A DNA stretch of 64,000 bases from positions 40,296,464 to 40,360,463 of the forward strand of contig NC_053139.1 of NCBI RefSeq assembly GCF_016808335.1. Direction: 5' to 3'. Source of the DNA: Panicum virgatum (lineage: Eukaryota > Streptophyta > Magnoliopsida > Poales > Poaceae). Below, piece after piece: positions 23,601 to 33,885 of this stretch. The translations under genes were made by a program, and so were the position numbers. Position 1 is the first letter of the stretch. Each line of letters opens with the position of its first letter. Below the pieces are notes generated by a model. The model was not told the DNA's origin and did no database searches. It saw only the letters and a list, made by a program, of their open reading frames with translations.

Positions 23601-26122
23601 GGTGTTACCAGCTCGCTTAAGAGCGTTGGCCTTCAGGTTGGACAATGTTGATGGTGCTTATTGAACGCGTGGTCCTTTTCCTTCGTGTACTCGTGTGATT
23701 CAATGGTGATACTGGCTTGCAGGTTTGGAAAGCTGCCTTACTATTAGCTGACTTTGTTTTGCACAAAAGCTTCACATCGTCCAACTTTGATGGTGTTACT
23801 GCCATAGAGGTTGGTGCTGGAACAAGTGATGATTCATGATTTTGTATGAATCCAGTGGATTGGGGTTTCAGTGCGATAGTACCTTTCTTGGTCTACTACT
23901 TGTTGAAACACTATACGAGTCCACTGCATGATCTGCCCTTAACTCAGCAGTGTTTCTCAGGTTTGGTAGGGTTGGTATTAGCTCGAGTTGCTAGAAAGAT
24001 TTTCATTACAGGTATTTCTGACTCCTTTATAGTCCAATTTGGTAGAGTTGTTTGCTTCCCATTTCTGACTCATTGAATAAATTTCATGTTCCATATCAAC
24101 CAAACGTGTATGGTAGTTTGATCCTTTTGGCTTCTGTTTGGCAAATATATTTGATTGAGATATCCAATCTCGAGATACAAAAATTTAGTTGGAATAAGAA
24201 CTTCAATACAATGTGGGATTATGATTCCAATTACGATCATCATTACTTGATTACTTTCAAAAAATATTAATATCATTTAAAAGGAGAATATTTGGGTCAT
24301 TTGCACTGTTGAAATGTTAATCCCTGTTAGTACCTATTGCTCTCATGACTTTAGCCAAAACAAAATATCTGAATGTTGGGTTGATATGACATGACTTGAC
24401 TTTATGAATTCATGATTACCTTTTCGAAGAAAATAATTCTAGTTACAACTTGTGCATTCTATGATATAATTTCAGTTCTCTCCAGTAACTATACCCAAGT
24501 ATATTAGATATTCATTTTTTTTCATGTTTTGAGACTTTGCTGTCTTCAGTCCTTATAAAATTTATTTACCAATGGGAATGAACAGATAGAGGCGCTGATA
24601 TCCTAGATAATTGTTTGGCAAATGTCCATATCAACTCCGGCATGCTAAAGTTTGATGAAGCTAAAGTTTGTGTACGGGAACTGGACTGGAAAATGTCATG
24701 GCCTCCACCCATGGGTACATATGATTCTTCTGATCCAAGGTTTTCTTTACACCAATTGATCTCAGTTTAATCATTGTTCATGATGCAGCGGACAACAGTG
24801 ATCCATAAACAGCATATTTGAGTGGACACCGAATATCAGATCACGTGTTGGTTTACCCCTAACTGTTTATGAACAAAATATCCCACGCTCATGCATTGTA
24901 TTTGCCATACAGCAGAACACATGATATGAATGTAATTGTGTAAGTTAGAGTTACTAGCATCATCACACAGGAAAACTGAGTAGATGTAAAATTGATCGCA
25001 GAAGCAAAAGGCTAGCATCATATGTGTGATGGGCATGGGCTGCAAATTGACATGGAATTTACGGAGTTCAGGGTGTAAATGAAGGCACCTTACTTCTGAC
25101 ATGCACACAGCTTAATCATTGGAGGCTTTTAGCTCTAGGGAATGGGAGCCTTTCCAGCACAGCAGCACTTGAGTTGCTACAGATGTAATATTCATTCATA
25201 TTTGATAGTCACAAGATGGCTGGAGTACGCCCCGGTGGACAGATTAAACCCAGGGCAGAAGCATCCTTTACAAAGTATTGTTCCCCCATGGGTTGGCTAC
25301 CAAAGGAGAGCTGATACAATTATTGTGAACCCGACACGCTCTTGGGAAAGGGTGTGCTCAGGGAGGTTGTCCACCCAATACAGTATTTTGTGCACAAACA
25401 TTAGATGGACTTTTCCAACTCCTCTGTATAATCTTCCTTTTGCTTTATTTCAGTTTTGGTAAACATTTTTTTTGGCACTGGGCTCAAGTTATGTTCTTTG
25501 TGCAGTTTAAGGTACTTATGGTCTGCAGATGATATTGAGGAGGCTGCGAAAGCTACCGTCCTGTTTGCAGCAGATGTCATCTATAGTGATGATCTCACTG
25601 ATTTGTTCTTCGACACAGTGAAGAAACTGATGTCAAGTGGTGCTAAGAAGGTATCGTCATATTCAGCATGTATACACTATTCAGCCCCAAGGTCTTGATT
25701 TAAAATGCTTTCCCAACTTTGGAGTTAAGAGTGTTTGAAAAAAAAAATGGATGAGTCCAGGTTCTTCTTTGTATTATGTAGGTGCTGTACCTGGCCCTGG
25801 AGAAGAGATACAACTTCAGTTTGGACGAACTAGACGTTGTGGCCAATGGTTATGCTCACTTCCGAAGTTTCTTCGCAACTCAACAAGGTAAATTGTTTTC
25901 CGAAAGCATTCTGCTTGCAGTTAACAAAACCATCTAAGCTATCTATACCTTTGACCCCATTTATCTGCAGAACACGAGGGTGCACCCGACGGAGATAAAC
26001 CAGGTCTCGTTGGAAAGCTGATAGATCTCGAAGAGGTTCCTCAGTATATCAGAGAATATGAGAGGGGCAAGGATTTGGAGATTTGGGAGATCGAGTACAG
26101 TCCAGAACAGGAACTGCACTAA
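17700..26122 (+). CDS. METTL22: METTL22-like lysine methyltransferase
   Basis: Class I SAM-dependent methyltransferase of the METTL22 group (methyltransferase family 16); the human enzyme methylates a lysine on the chaperone KIN17, while the plant substrate is not known to me. Inferred exons: 17700-17823, 23414-23488, 23566-23636, 23723-23825, 23961-24011, 24586-24739, 25506-25650, 25782-25887 and 25971-26122. All junctions keep frame. After [20 protein letters not shown] comes [13 protein letters not shown], then [13 protein letters not shown] and the SAM-binding motif [15 protein letters not shown], split between exons 4 and 5. [10 protein letters not shown] is the acidic motif II. Exon 7 has [20 protein letters not shown]. 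The C-terminus ends YSPEQELH. The total is near 325 residues, complete for the family. Intron 1 is 5.6 kb of repeats, while the other introns total about 2.5 kb. The exon 6 donor is the least certain. Confidence 0.88.
18278..18930. repeat. Tandem duplication of about 300 bp in METTL22 intron 1
   Basis: 18278-18570 and 18631-18930 are diverged direct copies, both with ctgctatttgttcgaggct, then aacaaaatgtaaccct, gtttggtcgccggc and taggt...ttccatttattatg. Between them is a roughly 57-bp block (cttggccagccgccagctgt) that recurs at 23010. Confidence 0.88.
20097..20850. repeat. Complex minisatellite in METTL22 intron 1
   Basis: About ten occurrences of gggtcagtcacg(t/c), mostly 42 bp apart, are grouped into higher-order units that also contain ttctactccatgacc and atacttttgtataatgggtt. 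The higher-order units recur roughly every 180-240 bp. No coding role is evident. Confidence 0.9.
21360..21840. repeat. AT-rich tandem repeat in METTL22 intron 1
   Basis: About three copies of a unit of roughly 150 bp, each with acatatttagatatataact, tacgcagaacag or tacgtagaacaa, and a gtatataacttttt segment. Confidence 0.85.
22190..23060. mobile_element. GC-rich probable transposon part in METTL22 intron 1
   Basis: A GC-rich block inside an AT-rich intron contains two tandem copies of a segment with gaggagccggc and gtggcctcggccagcggg (around 22880-22990). It ends with a 57-bp block shared with 18574-18632. The long open frames in both strands carry no recognisable domain. The element class is unresolved. 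Confidence 0.45.
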
Positions 26123-26329
26123 CTTGTGCAGAAGCCATCGACTCTCTGTTCCATGCTATAGTATTCTACAGGAACAAGAGAACAGAGTAACTTGAATTCA
26201 TTTAATCTAGTCAGTACATCCAGAAATCTCGTTTGAGGTTGTTTTTTCACTCGCCAATTCCAGCAGTATCTCAATAATTATTTGCAATTGCAATCTGTAA
26301 ATGCAATTGCAGGCATGTGTTCGCTCCAA

Positions 26330-26776
26330 TCAGAACCAGTACGAGTAGATGATCCAGGCGAAGATGGTCCAGAAGAGCACACCGTAGAGTATCACCTGCA
26401 CCGGAAAAGAGAGGGACAAGCACACCAAAGATCGATCATGAATGCGGCGAATACGCATCTATTTTGGCTGATCGGCGGCATGGTTCTGCGAGTCGTGATG
26501 GGCGCGTACCGGCAAAGACGGCGCGGGGACGGCGCCGTCGCCGGGCTTGGGCTCGAGCAGCGGCGCCGCCGTGGAGGGCGCCTCGCCGTGCACCGTGCAG
26601 GACACGTCAGTGACGTCGGACGACGAGCTGCTGCAGGACCTCGCCGGGAGCGGCGACGGGTGGAACGCCGGGTCGTCCCACCAGAGCTCCTGCTGCCCGA
26701 ACGGAGGGGGCGGCTGCGGCGAACAGGGCGCGTGGCAGTGGTCCGCCGGCGGGCAGTGCCAGTGGTGGTGGTGCAT
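26330..26776 (-). CDS. Small His/Cys/Pro-rich tail-anchored protein, array copy 1
   Basis: No family known to me. Exons 26510-26776 and 26330-26395 are joined at phase 0 (donor GGTACG) and give 110 residues. The N-terminus MHHHHWHCPPADHCH is a His/Cys cluster. It is followed by a Pro-rich stretch, WWDDPAFHPSP, a run of Ser, and AAPLLEPKPGDG. Exon 2 alone encodes the end: a single hydrophobic helix (LYGVLFWTIFAWIIYSYWF) that stops at the last residue, as in tail-anchored proteins with the N-terminus in the cytosol. The clustered His and Cys could bind metal, but this is inference. It lies tail to tail with the METTL22-like gene, about 200 bp apart. Confidence 0.75.
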
Positions 26777-27319
26777 GGCGGCGGGGAGCCCGGCCGGAGG
26801 AACCCAACCAAAGTCTTGGCACCGCCGCCGCTGGTTGGCAGGAGAGGGGGAGATCGCGTCGGGGTCGATCGATCGGTCCGTCGCCGCGGCGTGCGGGCTG
26901 CCCCGGCCTCGCCGATTTTGTAGTGGATGGAAAAACGATTGCGCCGCGCGTGCGTGGTCTCCGGATCACGAATTCACGATGTCGGAGATGCATCCGGTGC
27001 TTCCTGTTTATAGGTGACCATGATCGACTTGCTAATTTTTTTTATTTTGAATCTGTTTGAATTTGGTATATACATTCAGTTTATCATTCGTTCATGGCCT
27101 TTTTTAATCGGTCATGTAAATCCTGATTGCTGCAACCCTGAATGCTGCACAAACTTTCCATGCAACAACATGCGAGGAGAGAAAATGAGTTCACCCTATT
27201 TACTACAACAATCGCTGTATTTCTTAAGCTAAACTTGAGCTCAATTCCTGCAGCGGTGTTTGTATTTGCAGAGCGAGCTCCCATCAACATCAGATGCGCG
27301 CTGGTTGTGTCCGCTCGAA

Positions 27320-27744
27320 TCAGAAGAAGCACCAGTAGAAGACGAGCCCCGCGACGACGGCGCCGAACAAGAGCAAGACGAAAGCCACGGCCTGCCCGCG
27401 CCGCCAAGAAACAAAGTCAGCCATACGAGCGCCAGCTGCAAATAAACTGACAGATCGAACGTCTCTGAGCTCTCGAGAGGAATCGAGGACGCGTACGTAC
27501 CACGGGGGATGAGCCGGCGTCGGGCCTGGGCGTGGGCTCGAGGAGCGGAGCCGCCGTCGGCGTCGTCGACGAGCACCTGCAGAGGTTGCGTTCTGGCGCC
27601 GTCGTCGGAGTCCGACGAGCTGCTGGTGAAGAAGCTGCTCGATCCTGGGAGAAGCGCCGGGTGGATGAACATTGTCAGCGGCGGCGGCGGCGTGTAGGTG
27701 TGGCAGTGGCGCGCCGGCGGGCAGTGGCAATGGTGGTGAGGCAT
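27320..27744 (-). pseudogene. Array copy 2, frameshifted relative to paralogues
   Basis: Exon 1 starts MPHHHCHCPPARHCHTY, followed by MFIHPALLPGSSSFF and SSSSDSDDG, clearly like copy 3. Relative to copy 3, indels near 27545-27575 put the APLLEP motif out of frame, so the ATG frame reads SAPRAHAQARRR instead. Spliced at the family donor (after 27501) and acceptor (before 27391), the ATG frame misses the membrane helix (AVAFVLLLFGAVVAGLVFYW, then CFF) by one base. Either this copy is dead, it makes a soluble variant, or there is a sequence error. An unspliced frame from 27730 happens to run into the helix. Confidence 0.65.
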
Positions 27745-28073
27745 CTGTGCCAGGAGCCCAGGAAGGCAGGAAAGGAGGAAGAGCAGTCTGCTTGACTCTT
27801 GAGATGCGATCAGCGTGCGGTAGGCGGCCTGTTGCCCGGCTGGGCTGCGGCGGCGTCGGAGATTTTATCGACGGGTTGAGGCGGGATCGCGCTCGGCGTC
27901 GGAGTCCGCGATCGGGCGCCGGACTGGAAGACGCATGTCCTCGGTGTCGGGCACTCGGACTCGGACGTGCCGGGCCTGGGCCTGGGTATGGGTCGCTAGC
28001 TACCAGGGTTTACAGAATTATACACACACCATCTACAAGGGGAAAAAAGCCGATGGACTCCTCAATGTTATTC

Positions 28074-28277
28074 AGGGCCATGCTCCAGCTCCTACCGCAG
28101 CCCCAGCTGGAGCTCTACCAAACGGTTTGAAGGTGGAGCGGCTCCACCCTGTAGCATGTGAGAGCCGTAAAAATGGCTTTGCCTGCGAGCAGGTGAAGCC
28201 ACAAAAATCAGCTCCACCTGCTCCAGCTCCGGCTCCACCCTTTTTGGTAGGAACCGGAGCCCTCCGAAACAGGCCCT
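28074..28277. mobile_element. MITE-like element with AGGGCC termini
   Basis: The left end agggccatgctccagctcc and the inverted right end agggcctgtttcggaggg form short TIRs. The interior contains repeated agctcca/ggagct inverted motifs. It separates array copies 2 and 3. No clear target duplication was found. Confidence 0.55.
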
Positions 28278-29600
28278 CAAAATTCGACAGTGAGGAGTGA
28301 AGAGTATCAAAGACACCATCCCTAAGATAATTAATAAAAATAAATTCATAATAAAAATATATGGAAGACATAGTAAGTTGATTTTCCAGAACAAATTACC
28401 TACATAAAAATTTCATGTAAAACACAATTAGCAAAGGCAAGATTCAAATAAAAATATAAAAGTTAGTGGTTTGATGATTGATCTCCATTTGGATTGGGGC
28501 ATAAAATATCTAAATAAATAGTTCATGTGAAATGCAATTAATAAATAGCCAAACTGAAAAACTAAAAATATTTAAAAAAATTATTTGAATTTCATATTTA
28601 AAAAATAAATAAATTAAGAGTCACTGTAGGATGCATACATACAAGTACTATAGTTAAAGTTAATCGCGCCACCTCTTCACTCTCCAAACCAAGAAACAAC
28701 CATGTTAATTAGTGCAAAAAAGAGTAATAATCAACATTGTGGATGAGTGGATCAACATGGGCCCAAATTATAACAATTGATACAGATTTGAAATATATTG
28801 TAGGACTAAAATATAATTCTAATACTACTTCAATATTTTCAAGAAATATTAAATCAATTAAAAAAGAGAGTGTTTGGGTTATCTGTACTGTTCAAATGCT
28901 AATCCATGGTAGTACCTTTTTATCTTGACTTTAGCCAAGACATAAATATCTGATGTTCGATTGTTATTACACGTCTTGATAAATTCATGTTTATATTTTT
29001 GAATGGAAAATATTTCATATATATAACTTCTTGTGATATACTTTGAGTTCCCTCCACCCAAGTACATTGGACCATAGTCACAAAGATTCGGGGGCGATGG
29101 AATCGAGGGACAGGGTCGAGGAACGAGATACAGTCCTTGTGAGAGGTTTTTACAAAGCGGAGACGAAAATGACCCCGCGTTTCTAGGACGAGATCGGTGT
29201 TTTTGGGTTGAGGAACGGTACCCTCGACCCCGATTTATGTGACTATGCATTGGACATTCAATCTTCTTTTCATGTCTTGCCACTTTGCTATGTTTAGTCT
29301 TTATTTACGAAAATTTGTCATCCCTGACCTTTGATAAATCTTATCAGTAATGTAACTCCTGATCGGTGCACAAACTTTACAGGCACTCTCTTTTTTAACT
29401 TGTTTCTAATGTGTGTAAGAGGAGTTTTCTTTGATCTTTTCTGTATTAGCTGTCTACTTGTTTAAACTGTAAACCTTTGCTGCTTTTCTCTTAAATGCAT
29501 CGGCAGTGCTCCTGCCTAATCGTTCAAAAAAAAACTTTACAGGCACGACATGGGAGAAGAGTGAAATTGCATTCACAAGATTTAGTACAACCACTATTTT
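28278..29600. other. AT-rich spacer between array copies 2 and 3
   Basis: No gene seen. The stretch 28820-28990 resembles 24260-24440 inside METTL22 intron 5, sharing gactttagccaa(g/a)ac and nearby words in the same order, so a common repeat or local duplication is likely. Confidence 0.45.
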
Positions 29601-29715
29601 CCTAGACTAAACTTGAGCTCAATTCTCGCAAGAAGTGTTTGTATTTGCAGCGAGCAGAGCGAGCACCCATCAAGCATCAACACCGGATGTGCGTTGGTCG
29701 TCGTGTCCGCTCGAA

Positions 29716-30091
29716 TCAGAAGAAGCACCCGTAGAAGACGAGCCCCGCGACGGCGACGGTTAAGAAGAGCAAGACGAAGGCCACAGCCTGCACCGTCAAG
29801 AAAAACAAGCACACCGAGGTCAGTCCTCTGATGGCAAACTGCAAACTGACAGATCCATCGAGCTGGAAATTAAAGAGAATGCATTCGTACCGCGGGGGAT
29901 GAGCCGGGGGCGTCGGGCCTTGCCGTGGGCTTCTCGAGGAGCGGCGCCGCGCCGTCCGGCGTCGACGACGGCGGCACCTCGAAGCGCACCTGTATGGGCT
30001 GCGTTCCGGCTCCGACGTCGTCGGAGTCCGACGAGCTGCTGCTGAAGAAGAAGCCGCTCGACCCCGGGAGAAGCGCCGGGTGGATGAACAT
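29716..30091 (-). CDS. Small tail-anchored protein, array copy 3 (ancestral start lost)
   Basis: Exons 29891-30091 and 29716-29787, phase 0, would give 90 residues from MFIHPALLPGSSGFF. The Ser-rich run SSSSSDSDD, GAAPLLEKP and the C-terminal helix AVAFVLLFLTVAVAGLVFYG align with the other copies. The His/Cys cluster (THHHCHCHSS) is present in frame upstream, but the base triplet where copy 2 has ATG is ACT, so that cluster is translated only if a farther upstream ATG is used; the frame stays open to 30361 through a TCCA microsatellite. It may be a live gene with a changed N-terminus or a decaying copy. Confidence 0.6.
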
Positions 30092-30157
30092 CGTCGTCGT
30101 CGGCGCCGGCGTGCTGCTGTGGCAGTGGCAGTGGTGGTGAGTCCTATTTGGGAATTG

Positions 30158-30190
30158 GGATGGATGGATGGATGGATGGATGGATGGATC
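30158..30190. repeat. (GGAT)n microsatellite beside array copy 3
   Basis: About eight GGAT units. On the minus strand, if the upstream frame is translated, they encode a repeated Ser-Ile-His-Pro run just before the His/Cys cluster. Confidence 0.9.
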
Positions 30191-30807
30191 GGCGCGCGGT
30201 GTAGGCGGTGCGTCCTGTTGCTGCGGTGCCCCGCCGGCCTGCGGCATCGGCAATTTGTAGAGGAAGTCGAGGCCACCCGGATCGGACTCCGCGCGAATGC
30301 GTCGGATTAGGAGTCGGAGTCCGATGATCCGCGGGCCGTGGATTACACACAGCATGAACAAGGAAAAGGAAAAATAGTGCGTGGAGTTGGACTAGTCAAT
30401 GTTCAGTTGCTCGCCATCAGGCATCAATTCAACAATGCCTATGGGTATGTAAGTTTAGGTTCCAGTGCTGCGCCAGTTGAACTAGCAGAGTTTGATGAGC
30501 TAGCTACCGTTCAGAGGCTGCAGTGCAAAATCGCTTCGAAGGGATTCGCAACAAGAATGATAAATGCAAAAAATCGGTTCGTGGCTTACGGTTCGAATAG
30601 AAAACTCGGTTCAATTTTGGTTTGTGACACCACAAATCGAATCTTACTGTGTGCTCTGTTCGGTTTACAGGAGAAATTTCAGTATTTGGATATGAATTCT
30701 CAATGCTCGCCATCAAGTCGACAGCAAGTTTCTAAATAAACCACAAGATCAATCTGAAGTCTGACTCCGCGTAATCGCATTTGCCGGCGCCGCCGCGCGC
30801 GCTCCGA

Positions 30808-31263
30808 TCAACGGAACCAGCACCAGTAGACAAGCCCGGCGATGGCGGCGAAGAAGAGCAACACGAGGAGGAGCGCCTCCTGCGCCGGGAAATCAAAGAG
30901 ACGCGCCAAGGTTAAATTGATCAGCCGGCGTACACGCACGCATGCCTGGCTAGATCGCAGATAATCGTAATCGAGATAGATATAGATACATGCGTGCGTG
31001 CGTACCGTGGCAGATTGGTCGGCGGCGCGGGGCTTGCTGCTCTCGAGGAGCGGCGCCCTGCTGCCACCCGTCGCCGGCATCTCGACGCGCACCGCCGGGT
31101 TGTTCCAGAAGTAGTAGTAGTAGTCGTCCTGCTCGCACGGCGGCGGCGGCGGACAAGGCGGGTGGCAGTGGTGCGCCGGGTTCCACGAGGAGTCCTGCGG
31201 CTGCTCGCAGGGCGGGGGGGCGTGGTGGTCCGTCGGCGGACAGTGGCAATGATGATGATCCAT
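30808..31263 (-). CDS. Small His/Cys/Pro-rich tail-anchored protein, array copy 4
   Basis: Best preserved member. Exons 31006-31263 (86 codons) and 30808-30879 (23 codons plus stop), phase 0 with donor GGTACG, give 109 residues. N-terminus MDHHHCHCPPTDHH, then PCEQPQDSS, a second HHCHPPCPPPPPCEQ cluster, DDYYYYFWNNPAV and RAPLLESSKP. Exon 2 encodes EALLLVLLFFAAIAGLVYWC plus WFR, a helix that ends at the C-terminus. Small acidic-aromatic patches and many Cys/His suggest a cytosolic ligand or metal-binding tail fixed to a membrane, but the function is unknown. Same strand and exon plan as its neighbours. Confidence 0.78.
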   Translation of the reverse strand: MDHHHCHCPPTDHHAPPPCEQPQDSSWNPAHHCHPPCPPPPPCEQDDYYYYFWNNPAVRVEMPATGGSRAPLLESSKPRAADQSATVRTHACIYIYLDYDYLRSSQACVRVRRLINLTLARLFDFPAQEALLLVLLFFAAIAGLVYWCWFR

Positions 31264-31379
31264 GGCGGCTCTGGTCCGAGGTCCGGGATTTCGGAAGCTG
31301 CGCCGGCCGATCGATCTGCTGCGCCCTCCCCGCGGGCTGCGGCTTCGGGGATGGATTATAGCAGCACTACACGATCACG

Positions 31380-32230
31380 CCGCGCGCGGGTTTCGGCTGG
31401 AGACTGGAGGTGTCGTGGCGGCTCTGAATTCTGATCGCGCTGCCGCCGCCTTTGCGGCACCAGATTGGACGACGCTTCCACACCAGATCAGCAAATCGAT
31501 CTTTTGCTCGCACTCTCCTCCCTTCCTGGCTCGCTCGCTGGCTTGCTGCTCGCCGGCCGTGACCTCCTGCCGCTCTCGCAACCCACCACGCGGCGCCCCG
31601 GTGTGAGATCCGCGGCGGCCTCCGCCCTCCACTGCCCCCTCAACTCCACTCATCCGCGCAGCTCGCTCGCCTCTCGTCTCTTCCGATGTCGTCTTCCCAC
31701 ACTCCGCGTCTCTCTGGCCGGCAACTGCGTCCTCACCCACCACGACGACCTCCTCCTAAGGGCGCGACCGGGCATGGGCGCGACAGAGCTCGCTGGTAGG
31801 AAGGACACGGGTCGCCGCTCCCCGCTGCTTCCCACACGGGCGGAGAACCTCCTCAGGGCGCGTCCGGGCGCGGGCGTGGTGGAGCTCGCCGATGGCGGGC
31901 TACCGCTCCCTGCAGCTTCCCCCACGAAGGCCGACGGAGGAGTTCTGAGCGGCGTCCATGGCAGTCAGCTGTTGGAGGTTGAAGATGACTGAAGGCTGTG
32001 GCGAGCACCGGATGGTCATGTTGTAATAGGTATATTATGGTGTTGCAGTAGAGATTTTTGGAATATTGCACGTGCTTCATTAGATGTTGCAAAAGCATAT
32101 CTAAACGTTGCGTTGTTGCATTTATGGTAAATGTTTTATATGGATGATGCAATTGTTTACTTAGGTGTTCTGCCTTTAATGACATATTTAAACGTCCCAT
32201 ATGAAACAGATGTTGCGGCGGTTTTCTCGT
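31380..32230 (+). mobile_element. Probable transposon-derived spacer between array copies 4 and 5
   Basis: The GC-rich part (31465-31990) has two imperfect direct copies of an arginine-rich segment (agggcgcg(a/t)ccgggc, then gagctcgc). It is followed by AT-rich DNA with several gatgttgc/aacgttgc words, a pattern I associate with grass transposon ends. A 175-codon plus frame is probably spurious. Confidence 0.4.
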
Positions 32231-32306
32231 CATCAACAGATAACTAACAATTTTTTTAATTTTTTTGTATTGCGAACGTTAGTATTTGATGTTGTGTTGG
32301 ATTTGA

Positions 32307-32733
32307 TCAGATGAACAAGAAAACCAGGATGACCGCCGCCACCACGAGGCCGGCGAGCCCTACGGCGCATACCCATCCCTGCACCAAAATCGAAAGAACA
32401 CAAATTAAAATCATGCCCGGGGCGAGGGTGATCGATTGGATCATGACACGCGTTCCGACGGTCGATCAAAAAAAGAAAGAAAGAAGACACGCGTACCGGG
32501 CAACCGCGCTCCGAGCTGTCTTCGGCGTCGACGACGGCTGGCTTGGGCTTGGGCTTGGGCGCGAGGAGCGGCGCCGCGGCCGCGAGGGACGGCGGCGGCC
32601 GCGCGGGGCGGCTGCTGCTTCTGGTGGACGACGAGGTGGAGCTGGAGAACACCGCCGGGCTGTACATGACGGGGACGAAGGTAGACGACGCCGAGCAGGC
32701 GCAGTGGCACGCCGCGGCGCAGTGCCCAACCAT
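32307..32733 (-). CDS. Small Cys/Ser-rich tail-anchored protein, array copy 5 (divergent)
   Basis: Exons 32497-32733 (79 codons) and 32307-32378 (23 codons plus stop), phase 0 with donor GGTACG, give 102 residues. The N-terminus MVGHCAAACHCACSASS keeps Cys/His but lost the His run. VPVMYSPAVFSSSTSSSTRS, AAAAPLLAPKPKPKP and a C-terminal helix WVCAVGLAGLVVAAVILVFL keep the family order. It is the outermost and most diverged copy; the aromatic end of the helix seen in the others is replaced by FI. The function is unknown. Confidence 0.68.
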
Positions 32734-33549
32734 GGTCGCCGACCGTGCGCTACGCTAGCTAGCTAGCTGCTGCCCGTGCACGAAGGCCCGGACTTCTTCG
32801 CCGGCCGCCGCGGGTTGCTGCTCGGGAGGATTATGGGCTACTTTGGCCGTAGATTGCGCCGCCGCCGGCGTAGCCGAGGTCTTTGGATTTGCAGGGAGAG
32901 CTAGAGCTCGCGTTGAGAGCTGAGGTTCGTAACAAACGTCGAGGGAAACCTGGATTCGAATGGGGTGGCCCGTCACAGGCCGTGGAAGTCTGGGCTGGGC
33001 TGGCTCAAAAATTGCCACTTTGATGATTTGGGTCCTTTTTTGCCAACTCAATGGATTACAAGATGGCCATCCTGGGCGCGCGGCCCGCGACACGCAAGGC
33101 TGGGCTGGCTTGTGGGCTCGTGGCCCAGGAGAATGAAACGCGAGAACGACGTCGAGGCAGACGAGTCTCCTCGCAGATTGCCGAGCAGCTTCTTCATCTA
33201 AGATTTCTCTCCGGAAGATGCTCGAGCAATGTCCACAGCGTTCAGAGTTTTGGAAGCAAGCAACAACGTACTCTGTACTTTTTTGTTTGACGGAGCTCGT
33301 CGAGACTTCTGAACTTGGACAGGAACCGAACCGTGTACGGACAAAAGCTTCACTTTTACAGGAACCATCTTTCGAAAGAAAAAAACCTGAGACAGGAACC
33401 GAACCGTATACGGACAAAGGCTTCGCCATCCCTTGCGTCCCGTTCGGCTCGCCAGGTCCAGATGCACAAGCGTGCCGCAACTGCTGGGCTCGTCGAGCCA
33501 GGGATGTGTTTGTTCCTCTTGATTTCCAGCGCTGCCTGCCTGCCTGCGG
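32734..33549. other. Upstream flank of array copy 5, no supported gene
   Basis: Includes a GCTA repeat just upstream of the start. A duplicated gacaggaaccgaaccgt(g/a)tac block occurs near 33318 and 33393. Overlapping open frames on both strands show no domain. Confidence 0.4.
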
Positions 33550-33885
33550 CCATGTTTGGTGTGGGATGAAAAAAATTTCACGAGAATTTTTTGCACTTTT
33601 GTCCACTAATTTAGAGTATTAAATAAAGTTTAATTATAAAACCACTGCAGGACCCTAGTAAATTCGCGAGACCAATCTAATGAGGCCTTCGATTGCACGA
33701 CTAGAGCATAAATACTATAGCATCAATGTAGCAAATTATAGATTAATTACCGTTATTAGATTCGTCGCAAAAAGTTACATTCATCTCTGAATTTTTTTTG
33801 CAAATAGACTATATTTATTACTTCATACATATAAGATTCCCTTTTCGCGAAATATTTACTGTAAAAACCAAACATTACCTGCAAT
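33550..33885. mobile_element. PIF/Harbinger-like MITE, diverged
   Basis: Contains the conserved core taattataaaaccac(t)gcag, ...aatctaatgag, ...tgtagcaaattat and ttagattcgtc, shared with 34505-34770 and 46051-46379. The ends are poorly defined. Confidence 0.6.

Noticed and set aside
27320..27730. Unspliced 136-codon frame that runs into the copy 2 membrane helix
   Set aside because: Its first part is not homologous to the family; paralogues show the helix is a separate exon. Kept only as a note in the copy 2 entry.
31465..31992. 175-codon plus-strand frame between array copies 4 and 5
   Set aside because: Contains an internal duplication and continues into transposon-like DNA; no domain.
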